Source: UBA2210 sp036825195 (GTDB taxonomy: Bacteria; Desulfobacterota; Syntrophia; Syntrophales; UBA2210). Taken from it: DNA of 56,917 nucleotides. This document shows, in pieces, positions 16,779-24,654 of the stretch. The DNA lies in the NCBI GenBank assembly GCA_036825195.1, contig DAISYQ010000023.1, positions 1 to 56,917 of the forward strand. Reading direction: 5' to 3'. Numbering within the stretch: the stretch's first letter is position 1; every line of letters begins with the position of its first letter. The notes below the pieces were generated by a model. The model made no database searches, had not been told where the DNA came from, and worked only from the letters and a program-made list of their open reading frames with translations. The translations under genes were made by a program, and so were the position numbers.

Positions 16779-17284
16779 GTTTCGCTCCGACTGTTTTATC
16801 TAAACATTCATCTTATCTACCGTAAGATTTACGAGTTGAGCTCTCTGTTGATAGGAGGTGACTGTCACACCGGATGGAAAAAGGGAAAGCTCAAGGTATA
16901 CGTCTTTTGATCATATAATACAGTATATCGGCCTTAGGAGTTCATTACCCTTATTATGTGCACCGCCTCAAGGTACTCTACAGCACTCCCAAGTATCCGG
17001 CTCTTTCTTACAATATCGTTCGAAAATCACAGCGTATCTACTATGGCAATGAATCTGAGCACATTATTCCAACAGAAGATATAAGTCAAGCACTACAGCG
17101 GTAAGAACTGAATAAAATGTTCCGATTTTAACTTTCTGAAAACCTCCAGAAATCCTTTGTGAGAACGGGCTTACAGATGTGTTAGTTCACTACCACTGAC
17201 CGCGTCGGTGGTAATGAACTGACAACATCCGATCTCTATAGAATTCTCGTGCAAACATACCGTATCGGTAACGGATCTCAACCG
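16779..17284. other. 506-base gap between rnfB and the gabT-like gene
   Basis: This is the leader and promoter region of the rnf operon and the trailer of gabT; no gene is supported. It holds the large hairpin at 17184-17220 and a 7-base stem (GTAACGG/CCGTTAC, 17268-17288) across the gabT stop codon. Neither is followed by a T run. Confidence 0.5.
17184..17220. repeat. Inverted repeat with 12 of 13 pairs
   Basis: AGTTCACTACCAC (17184-17196) faces GTGGTAATGAACT (17208-17220) across an 11-base loop, with one mismatch. It lacks a T run on either strand, so it may be a weak terminator between gabT and rnfB, a transcript-end stabiliser or a protein-binding site. Confidence 0.75.
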
Positions 17285-18622
17285 TTACTTCGTCACTTTT
17301 TCTATAGCCTGCGCCAGAATATCAAATCCTTTTTCCAAGTCGGCTTCTTCAATGATCAGCGGAAACAGTGGTCGTAGGACATTATGACTCGGGCCACCTG
17401 CCATGACTAGAAGACCATGTTCATAACACTCCTTCACAATGGCTCCCACCACGGCGGTAGCGGGCTCTTTCGTAGCTCTGTCATTGACAAATTCAACACC
17501 GATGGCACAATTAATCTGTCTGACATCGCCAATGATATCATACTTGTCTTTCATGGCATCGAGTTTTTTCTTGGCAATAGCCCCAAGGGTAACGGCCCTA
17601 TCCAACAGCTTTTCCTTTTCGATTATCTCAAAAGCCTTCAGGCCGGCTGCAGCAGACAGGGGGTTACCACCAAAGGTTCCTCCTATTCCGCCCGGATCGA
17701 CGGCGTTCATTATCTCCTTTTTACCCACCACGGCCGACAGGACGGTCCCCGCACCGATGCTTTTGGCCGTTGTTATCATATCGGGAACAACACCAAACTG
17801 TTCAATCGCCCACATCTTACCGCTGCGCCCCATGCCGACCTGAACCTCGTCGGCGATCAGAACGATACCGTTGTCGTCACAGATCTTCCTCAAGCCTTCC
17901 ACATATTCTTTCGGTGGAATAACGTATCCGCCTTCACCCTGAATCGGTTCGAAAAGGATGGCCGCTATACTGTCGAAAGAAACGGTTGTCCGGTTCATCT
18001 CTTCCAGTTGATCCAGATACGCCTGAGCAATGGTTTTCCCTTCCAGGTTATAGGGGCACCGGTATTCATATGGGTACGGGGCACGATAAATACCGATGTC
18101 GGTCGGCCCGTATCCATACTTATACATTTTCACCTGACTCGTCAGTCCCATGGTCAGCAAGGTTCGGCCGTGGAATCCGCGTTCATAGGCTATAACATTA
18201 TATCTGCCGGTATATCGCCGTGCGATCTTGATGGCATTTTCCACCGCCTCGGCACCACTGTTCGCAAACATGGCCTCTTTTTCAAAATCACCCGGTACCG
18301 TTGCAATAAGCTTTTCGGCCAAAGCGACATAGGACTCATATTGAACTGCGTGAAAACAGGTATGCATGAATGCGTCTGCCTGTTCTTTAATGGCAGCAAC
18401 AACTTCAGGATGGCAATGCCCTAAATTAAGACACCCGATCCCACCGACAAAATCAATATATTCGTTACCATCAACATCCGTCAGTTTGGCGCCCTTACCA
18501 TCGGCAATATAAATTGGTCCTAAATGACCGATACCTCTCGGAACGGCTGCTTCTCTGCGAGCTACAAGTTTCTGTGCCTTTTCACCGGGAACTACCCTAA
18601 ATTCACCTGCTTTAACCGTCAT
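17285..18622 (-). CDS. Class III (4-aminobutyrate-type) aminotransferase
   Basis: This is a PLP-dependent omega-amino acid aminotransferase of the GabT family, 445 residues. It has GNEYIDFVGGIGCLNLGHCHP near the start and NSGAEAVENAIKIARRYTGR. The PLP Asp lies in IADEVQVGMGRSG and the Schiff-base lysine in TTAKSIGAGT. GGTFGGNPLSAAAGL is the next conserved block. It would transfer the amino group of GABA, beta-alanine, 5-aminovalerate or a similar amine to 2-oxoglutarate, giving a semialdehyde. Two AORs and an iron alcohol dehydrogenase upstream in the same orientation could act on such an aldehyde. The exact substrate cannot be told from sequence. Confidence 0.88.
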   Translation of the reverse strand: MTVKAGEFRVVPGEKAQKLVARREAAVPRGIGHLGPIYIADGKGAKLTDVDGNEYIDFVGGIGCLNLGHCHPEVVAAIKEQADAFMHTCFHAVQYESYVALAEKLIATVPGDFEKEAMFANSGAEAVENAIKIARRYTGRYNVIAYERGFHGRTLLTMGLTSQVKMYKYGYGPTDIGIYRAPYPYEYRCPYNLEGKTIAQAYLDQLEEMNRTTVSFDSIAAILFEPIQGEGGYVIPPKEYVEGLRKICDDNGIVLIADEVQVGMGRSGKMWAIEQFGVVPDMITTAKSIGAGTVLSAVVGKKEIMNAVDPGGIGGTFGGNPLSAAAGLKAFEIIEKEKLLDRAVTLGAIAKKKLDAMKDKYDIIGDVRQINCAIGVEFVNDRATKEPATAVVGAIVKECYEHGLLVMAGGPSHNVLRPLFPLIIEEADLEKGFDILAQAIEKVTK

Positions 18623-18749
18623 TACCTGTCTCCTTTATTCTATATATTATTCTCTGGTAGCTTTTGATCGGTGCCAATATCAAAGCGGTGCCATATCCTC
18701 ATTGCACCCTGATACCATCATGATCAACGACTACGTAAGAAAAACGCTG

Positions 18750-19037
18750 TCACTGATTTCCATCTTCTTTGTCAAGAAACGTGACCCTGAATTCAACGAG
18801 TCCATCAGGACAGCATACCTTATAACCATCTTTCCATCCCAAGTGGTCCGATTCAATGCCAAAACGGGCACTCATAATCCACGGGTATATCGACAAGAGG
18901 GCTGTCACACAGACGGGGCCTGACTTTTTCCCGTCAAGGATCGGTCCGTTCAGATATACCGAATCTCCGTTTTTCATTACATCACACTCCGAACGGATAA
19001 CCTCTATCTTAACGTTCTTGCTTGGTTCTATTTTCAT
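18750..19037 (-). CDS. TIGR04076-family small protein, function unknown
   Basis: The 95-residue soluble protein fits the TIGR04076 pattern: an N-terminal strand (KIEVIRSECD), GDSVYLNGP, then LLSIYPWIMSARFG and a C-terminal KVCCPDGLVEFRV. The conserved Cys pair before PDG and the one at C19 could bind a metal or cofactor, but this is not established. It lies between dctM and the aminotransferase gene in one direction with gaps of 72 and 127 bases, so co-transcription with the TRAP system is likely. No transmembrane segment or signal peptide is seen. Confidence 0.7.
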   Translation of the reverse strand: MKIEPSKNVKIEVIRSECDVMKNGDSVYLNGPILDGKKSGPVCVTALLSIYPWIMSARFGIESDHLGWKDGYKVCCPDGLVEFRVTFLDKEDGNQ

Positions 19038-19109
19038 GACTAGTGTTCTTTCTATCTGATTGGATACCTCGTTCTATTTCCAACATGCTTAAGCTCCGAC
19101 TTTGCTTTA

Positions 19110-20432
19110 TCACCCGATAATTTTAGAGGGCAGCCACATAACGATATCCGGAAAGATCATAATGGTGATCAGACACAGTGCCTGCAACATAATAAACGGC
19201 CACACGGACAGGTAAATATCTCCCATCGTTACTCCGGGCGGAACGACTCCCTTCATATAAAACAGAACGAAACCGAATGGGGGAGTCAGATATGCCATCT
19301 GCATATTGACGATAAACAGGATACCGAACCACAGTGGATCAAAGCCCAGGAAGGTAATCAACGGAACATAGATGGGCACGGTGATCATGATAATGGGGAG
19401 ATCGTCCATGATCATGCCAAGGAGGAAGAAACTCAGCTGTATGGCGATGAGGATAACCCACCTGTTGATCCCGAATGAATCGATGAATTCTTGCAAAATA
19501 ATCGGCAGACCCAAGGTATTGATAACGGAAGAAAATGCGAGACACCCGATAACAATCCACATGACCATGTTTGATAGTTGGGCCGTCTTGAGCGTTGCTT
19601 CTTTAAATACGCCCCATGTTCCCTTCACACTTTTTATATGGAGATACACGATGAATAACGACACAAAGGCACCAAAGGCTGCTGCTTCCGTAGGAGTGGC
19701 CAACCCTGCGAAGATTGATCCCATAATACAGAAGATCAGAACAATGGGCATGATGAGATTTTTAGTAGATATGAATTTTTCTCTTAAAGAAACACGGTCT
19801 TCCTTGGGAACGGGTGGCGCCAATTTCGGATTAATGATACTGCGTATCAGAATGTATAGTATAAAAAAACTGGCCAGCAATAATCCCGGGCCAACGCCGC
19901 CAAGAAACATCTTTCCTATCGAAAGATCGGAGAGAGATGCGTAAACAATCATGGTAACGCTCGGAGGGATCAGAAATCCCAGAGCGCCGCCTCCGGAAAT
20001 ACAGCCAATTGCCAGGGTTGTCCTGTAACCATACTTCAGCATGATAGGAAGGGCAATCAACCCCATGGTGACGGTCGCGGCTCCGACTATTCCCACCATA
20101 GCAGCAAAGACCACACAGACAAGAACGGTACCGATCGCCAATCCGCCGGGAACGGGAGCCAGCCACATCCTGATCACACCGAATAGGTCCTCTGCAATTC
20201 CCGACTTTTCCAGGACACATCCTATAAAAACAAAGAGAGGGATGGCCAGCAAAATGACACTGGTCATATTTTCCATGATACCCGGGGCAAGGAGCTGGAG
20301 GGATATGAAACCTCTGTCAATAGCCAGAAACAATACACCAACAAAGCCGAGCGTGAAAACTACAGGCGCCCTGAGTATAAACAGCACAATAACGCACAGA
20401 AACATTAATGCAATAGTTACCAGTGGACTCAT
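19110..20432 (-). CDS. dctM: TRAP transporter large membrane subunit DctM
   Basis: The 440-residue polytopic protein of the DctM family has about 12 hydrophobic helices. Conserved segments include LLAIPLFVFIGCVLEKSGIAEDLF, ISGGGALGFLIPPSVTMIVYAS and MIMDDLPIIMITVPIYVP. It forms the ion-coupled translocation channel together with DctQ. The DctQ stop codon TAG is immediately followed by its ATG, so translation is coupled. The substrate is set by the DctP protein two genes upstream and is probably a carboxylate-bearing compound. Confidence 0.95.
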   Translation of the reverse strand: MSPLVTIALMFLCVIVLFILRAPVVFTLGFVGVLFLAIDRGFISLQLLAPGIMENMTSVILLAIPLFVFIGCVLEKSGIAEDLFGVIRMWLAPVPGGLAIGTVLVCVVFAAMVGIVGAATVTMGLIALPIMLKYGYRTTLAIGCISGGGALGFLIPPSVTMIVYASLSDLSIGKMFLGGVGPGLLLASFFILYILIRSIINPKLAPPVPKEDRVSLREKFISTKNLIMPIVLIFCIMGSIFAGLATPTEAAAFGAFVSLFIVYLHIKSVKGTWGVFKEATLKTAQLSNMVMWIVIGCLAFSSVINTLGLPIILQEFIDSFGINRWVILIAIQLSFFLLGMIMDDLPIIMITVPIYVPLITFLGFDPLWFGILFIVNMQMAYLTPPFGFVLFYMKGVVPPGVTMGDIYLSVWPFIMLQALCLITIMIFPDIVMWLPSKIIG

Positions 20433-20939
20433 CTACATTTCCTTTCTTTTCAAATCTAACAAGCTGCGTGCGATATCTGCGGCTATCTGGATAAGAAATA
20501 AAAGCGATGCGGCTGGCAACATTATCTTAACCGGCCACATGGGTGGAGCGAAAACCGTGTGTGAATGCTGATTCGTGATAATAGCATGCCATGCGTATTT
20601 CCACCCGAACCAGAGCAACACAAGAAAGAGCATAAATCCGGCAATCGAGACGATAAGGTCGGCAATGAGCTTCATCTTTCTACTGAACCGCTCATAGGCG
20701 ATATCCACTGAAACATGCCCCTTTAGCAGAAGAATCCATCCCCCCGTAAATGCTATGTAAAAGGCAAATAAATAGCCACAGGTCTCATGAACCCACATGG
20801 TGGGAGACTGAAAGAAATATCGCATTGCCACCTCATATACCATCAAGCACATGAAGACGGGCAATATATAGGCGGCTGTCTCACCTACTCTTTTGTTAAT
20901 TTTTTCTACAAACGATATAAAATATTCTATCCCTTGCAT
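20433..20939 (-). CDS. dctQ: TRAP transporter small membrane subunit DctQ
   Basis: The 168-residue protein has four predicted helices. It carries VYEVAMRYFFQSPTMWVHE, the typical DctQ stretch in which an Arg and aromatic residues precede a Trp, and WILLLKGHVSVDI. ATG 20939 follows AAGGTGAG by 7 bases and is preferred to the upstream in-frame start at 20996. It lies between dctP and dctM, separated from dctP by 290 bases that hold a strong hairpin, and abuts dctM directly. Confidence 0.92.
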   Translation of the reverse strand: MQGIEYFISFVEKINKRVGETAAYILPVFMCLMVYEVAMRYFFQSPTMWVHETCGYLFAFYIAFTGGWILLLKGHVSVDIAYERFSRKMKLIADLIVSIAGFMLFLVLLWFGWKYAWHAIITNQHSHTVFAPPMWPVKIMLPAASLLFLIQIAADIARSLLDLKRKEM

Positions 20940-21158
20940 GTCGTTTCTCACCTTCTTTCTTGAGCACATAGAAAACAGTATCTGACGGTTCCGCAATACA
21001 TTCCATTACTATCCAGATATATCATATCAATCTCCATAATAGCCGGACCATCAGACTTGGTTTCTACTCCCCCGCTCATGCATATCCCATGGAATCGGCA
21101 CCATCTCACATCCAACCAGATACGGTGATGCTTCTTTCAAGCAGAAGAAATATGGAAC

Positions 21159-21202
21159 CATACCCCCTGTTCCCGTGGTTACCTAAGGAACGGGGGGGTA
21201 TG
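21159..21202 (-). repeat. Strong stem-loop between dctP and dctQM
   Basis: CATACCCCC plus TTCC (21159-21173) pairs with GGAAC plus the G run and GTATG (21187-21202), with a small internal bulge. On the mRNA it lies after dctP and before dctQ. Such structures often end part of the transcription or protect the 3' end of the dctP message, so that more binding protein than permease is made. Confidence 0.75.
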
Positions 21203-21229
21203 AAGATATTGTCTTGGTACGTGTTTCAA

Positions 21230-22267
21230 CTAAAAACCGAGACTCTTGATGTGTTCTTTCGAACGTTTTATGTACTCGGCACAGAGTTCATCTTGCGCTG
21301 CCAGTTCATCCCACAGCTCCATAGCCGAATCCTGCCATTTCTTCACGACCTCAGCCGGTAATTCAAGATACTGGGCTCCCGCTGCTTCCATCTTCGCCTT
21401 GGACAGTCTGTCCTCCGTTTCAAACATTCTGGTAACATCAAAGGCATACTGTTTAAGGGCTATTTCAAATATGGCCCTTAAATTAGCAGGCAGGGCATCC
21501 CATCTCGTCTTGTTAATAATGATTTCACAATTCTGAGCACCGGAAACATCAGGAGTCATCTGATATTTGGCCACCTCATAGGTCTTGGCGAGGAAACTTT
21601 CCGTATGGCTACCACTGATTTCAGCATCTATGGTACCTCGTGCGAGTCCGACATATATCTCTGCGAAAGGAATAAAAACGGTAGGAACATCCAACTTCTT
21701 CAGGTTCTTTGCCGTAGAACCGGTAGCCCGAACCTTTAACTTTCTGAGGTCATCCCAGCTCTGTATCGGTTTTTTTGAAACCAGGGTATAGCCGGCCCAA
21801 CACACGGGAGCGCCGTATACGACATTATGCTTGGCGTATGCTTCACGGAAGAATTCAAGGATACCTTCATCATAGATAAAGCTCAGGATATTCATGGGAC
21901 CTCTGGGGTCACCGGGCAGCGCAAATGCCGTAGCCGCCATGGGGAGAATGCCGGCATGGTAACAGCTACAGGTTGTTCCCATATCGATAGCACCATTGCC
22001 AACCGATTCAAAGATCTCAGGGGACTTCACCAGCCCTCCCGGAGGAATTGACTGAATAACGATCTGACCGTCTGTTGCAGCCTTAAGATCCTTGCTCATT
22101 TTATCCAAAGCTATGCTTACCGGATGATTCATTGAAAACATGTTCTGAAGGGTGAATTTATACACCTTTGCGCTTGCACTTCCCACAAATCCGGTCAGCA
22201 ACAATGCAAAAACCGATACGACAATTACTGCCTTCAATGACCACTTACCTCTTGACTCGTTCACCAT
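21230..22267 (-). CDS. dctP: TRAP transporter periplasmic substrate-binding protein DctP
   Basis: The 345-residue exported protein has an N-terminal signal peptide (residues about 10-34, ending GSASA before KVYKF). The DctP fold follows: NHPVSIALDKMSKDLKAATDGQI, LRKLKVRATGSTAKNLKKLDV and the conserved Arg in KVRATG that normally binds the substrate carboxylate. FAEIYVGLARGTIDAEISG is the next typical block. It delivers the substrate to DctQM. The substrate is not known; the catabolic genes around it point to an amino or oxo acid. Confidence 0.93.
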   Translation of the reverse strand: MVNESRGKWSLKAVIVVSVFALLLTGFVGSASAKVYKFTLQNMFSMNHPVSIALDKMSKDLKAATDGQIVIQSIPPGGLVKSPEIFESVGNGAIDMGTTCSCYHAGILPMAATAFALPGDPRGPMNILSFIYDEGILEFFREAYAKHNVVYGAPVCWAGYTLVSKKPIQSWDDLRKLKVRATGSTAKNLKKLDVPTVFIPFAEIYVGLARGTIDAEISGSHTESFLAKTYEVAKYQMTPDVSGAQNCEIIINKTRWDALPANLRAIFEIALKQYAFDVTRMFETEDRLSKAKMEAAGAQYLELPAEVVKKWQDSAMELWDELAAQDELCAEYIKRSKEHIKSLGF

Positions 22268-22536
22268 TTTGCGTCTCCTCTTTTTTTGATTTCAAAGCGG
22301 TCAAATTCCCATCAAATCAGGATCAGACCGCATATGATCAATTTTTTAAGTTCTTACTATGTCATGCCACATCTTCCACATGACACTGTGAACCATCATC
22401 GTTTCTACTATTCAGATAAACCCTCCCATGTGAGATCCCGTTGACACATTTACCGATGATACCATCTTACGATACAAGACAGCTCAACCTACCGTCGACA
22501 TGTTCGCATCCCTACTAAAGAACAGATACCTCTCGA

Positions 22537-24231
22537 TTAGAAATTGAACACATCATCCAGATCTCGATCCTGTACATCAAAGGCCAGTCCCGTCGGTGAT
22601 AAGCACTCCTTTGTAAAGAATCGTGGAAGGCGATCGTCCGCTTTTGTGAAACCAGCCAATTCATTGAACTTGCGTTCGCACCTAAGGGTATTCCGGCCCA
22701 TCTCTATTACCTCATCCACATCAACATCCCTACCGGTAGCCTTTGTAAGGAGTTGGGCAAGAATCTCCATTGTTGGACGTGCTCCTCCACAGAAATTACA
22801 AAGGCCCATGTTATCCAGTACCGTAGAATAGGCCTGTATATCCCTTGATGCTTTGATCTGGCCATCAGGCAGAGTCGAATCAACTCCCTCTCTACCCAGT
22901 ATCAGGTTGCCCGCGGTATGATCAGCGCCCATAGGCGATGTGGCATAGGTAACGCCGGTACCCTTCAGGACTCTCGGATCATAGCCCGCCATCGACTGTC
23001 CCTTTACGGTCGGCACCCTGCTTACGCCCAGCACCTTCCCTGTAAGGGTCGCACCATTTCCTATCAGACGACCGAGAACCGTTCCTTTACCGATCTCATC
23101 GATCAGCTTCTCAGCCGCTACAGCATCACCAAATTGGGCTAGACCGCCTTCCATAGCCACACCCAGAGCACACCCAATCTCCATGGTATCCAATCCGAAA
23201 TCATTACATTTGCGGTTCATGGCAGCGATGGCATCCAGAGAGTCTATTTCAAGATTTGCTCCCATAAGTGCGAGGGTTTCATATTCGATGTTAACGAGTG
23301 GGTTGCCTTCGGCATCATTGAAAACGCTGGAACAGCGAATCACACATCCGGGCTGGCAGGCATGCGAAACCTTTCCACCTCTCGTCTTGATTAACTCCAC
23401 CATGGATTCTGCACCGATCTTTTTCCAATTTTCGAATACACCTCTGCTGAAATTCCGTGTTGGTGTACCCCCTATCTCTGCTATGGTCTTCACAAGAAAA
23501 GGTGTCCCCTGCTCGGTCAGTATCTTTTTCTGGGCGAGTTCTTTATTCCAGTTTTTTGCTATCGTATTAAATTCATCCTCATGTACCGGATCGACAAGTG
23601 GTTCCGAAGGTTCACTGTCATCGACAACAATGGCCTTAATACCCTTTGACCCCATCACCGCACCCAAACCACCGCGACCGGCAAATCTGTTCGGCTTTCC
23701 GTCCAAGTCGGAGATAGCAATAGCTGCAGCACCCAGTTGCATTTCACCCGCCTGGCCTATGGTTATTAATCCGGTTTTGGGACCGTGTGTTTGTATTAAG
23801 ATCTCTGCAAGCTTATAGTTGCCCAATCCCGTCAGATCACCAGCCGGCAATAACGTGGCTCCCTGATTATTGATCTTTAAGACATAGAGGGCCTTCCTTA
23901 GAGGTTTGCCCTCTAAAATAACCGCCTTGATCCCGAGCCTACACAACTGCCTTCCCACCACTCCACCGGAATTGGCTTCCTTAATACCACCTGTCAGTGG
24001 GCTTTTCGCCCCTATTGATAACCGGCCGGAAGTCGAAACCTTAGTTCCACCCAGCAACCCGAGGGCAAATACCAGTTTATTTTCTTCTCCCAACGGTGCA
24101 CAGGCAGGATCAATCTCATCAAGGAGAAGCTGCGATACCAGCCCCCTTCCTCCAAGCATCAGATATTTCTCAGGCACTGATTCAATATTGACCGCCCCCC
24201 TACTCACATCCACCCTTATTATCTTTGCCAT
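22537..24231 (-). CDS. Aldehyde:ferredoxin oxidoreductase, first copy
   Basis: This tungstopterin enzyme oxidises aldehydes to acids with ferredoxin, or reduces acids in reverse. The 564-residue chain starts MAKIIRVDVSRGAVNIE. It has the pterin-binding GAKSPLTGGIKEANSGG and RFAGRGGLGAVMGSKG motifs, and the 4Fe-4S cysteines in ACQPGCVIRC (C292, C296, C300) with a later Cys pair in GLCNFCGG. The first cysteines are spaced CX3CX3C. ATG 24231 follows AAGGAGAG. It is closely similar along its whole length to the second copy at 26845-28539. A sigma-54 promoter lies about 200 bases upstream, and the TRAP genes follow downstream. Confidence 0.93.
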   Translation of the reverse strand: MAKIIRVDVSRGAVNIESVPEKYLMLGGRGLVSQLLLDEIDPACAPLGEENKLVFALGLLGGTKVSTSGRLSIGAKSPLTGGIKEANSGGVVGRQLCRLGIKAVILEGKPLRKALYVLKINNQGATLLPAGDLTGLGNYKLAEILIQTHGPKTGLITIGQAGEMQLGAAAIAISDLDGKPNRFAGRGGLGAVMGSKGIKAIVVDDSEPSEPLVDPVHEDEFNTIAKNWNKELAQKKILTEQGTPFLVKTIAEIGGTPTRNFSRGVFENWKKIGAESMVELIKTRGGKVSHACQPGCVIRCSSVFNDAEGNPLVNIEYETLALMGANLEIDSLDAIAAMNRKCNDFGLDTMEIGCALGVAMEGGLAQFGDAVAAEKLIDEIGKGTVLGRLIGNGATLTGKVLGVSRVPTVKGQSMAGYDPRVLKGTGVTYATSPMGADHTAGNLILGREGVDSTLPDGQIKASRDIQAYSTVLDNMGLCNFCGGARPTMEILAQLLTKATGRDVDVDEVIEMGRNTLRCERKFNELAGFTKADDRLPRFFTKECLSPTGLAFDVQDRDLDDVFNF

Positions 24232-24654
24232 TCGATGCACTCTCCTTCTAATATTAGCAGGCGTCGCGGTCGCCCGATCGAAGCATACGACAAACATCGG
24301 GGTGACCTTGTAAGGTTAGACCCATACAAATCATGAGACATATTTCTTGTTGGTTTCCCCTGTCGCCATATTAAATAAATATTTACAACAAGTTACAAAT
24401 TCAATCTCGGAACACCAAAAGATAGTAGTTGCAATTAGCATGCCCGATACACGTGCTCAGAAAGCTACTGTGATATCGGGAAATTATAGGGGTAACGAAT
24501 TTGTTAAAGCATAAAATGAGTCACCTATAACCCACCAAGATGGGCAAAACAAACAATAACAAACGGTTACAGGAAACACATTGTGGTTCAGCAAATTTTT
24601 TAAAATAATACTTTTATATCAATTGATTAAACACATATGTGAACCTATTATGCA
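24232..24654. other. 423-base leader region of the first AOR gene
   Basis: This gap holds the sigma-54 promoter at 24431-24445 and an A/T-rich leader of about 185 bases with no convincing gene or hairpin. Binding sites for the sigma-54 activator would be expected between 24450 and 24654. Confidence 0.5.
24431..24445 (-). promoter_or_regulatory. Sigma-54 (-24/-12) promoter
   Basis: On the minus strand the sequence is GGGCATGCTAATTGC. GG and GC are exactly 10 bases apart, with GGCA and TTGC matching the -24 and -12 elements. It faces the first AOR gene, and the gene immediately upstream encodes a sigma-54 activator. Confidence 0.65.

Noticed and set aside
16858..17052. 64-codon plus-strand frame after AGGAGGTG in the rnfB leader
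   Set aside because: The ribosome-binding-site-like string is suggestive, but the peptide has no family-like features and lies in the rnf promoter region.
17417..18424. 335-codon plus-strand open frame opposite the aminotransferase gene
   Set aside because: It is a shadow of the gabT-like gene, whose PLP motifs are intact on the other strand.
18671..18693. Two TGGCAC-like elements upstream of the aminotransferase gene as a sigma-54 promoter
   Set aside because: On the minus strand neither has GC at the required 10-base distance from GG; they are only a short direct repeat.
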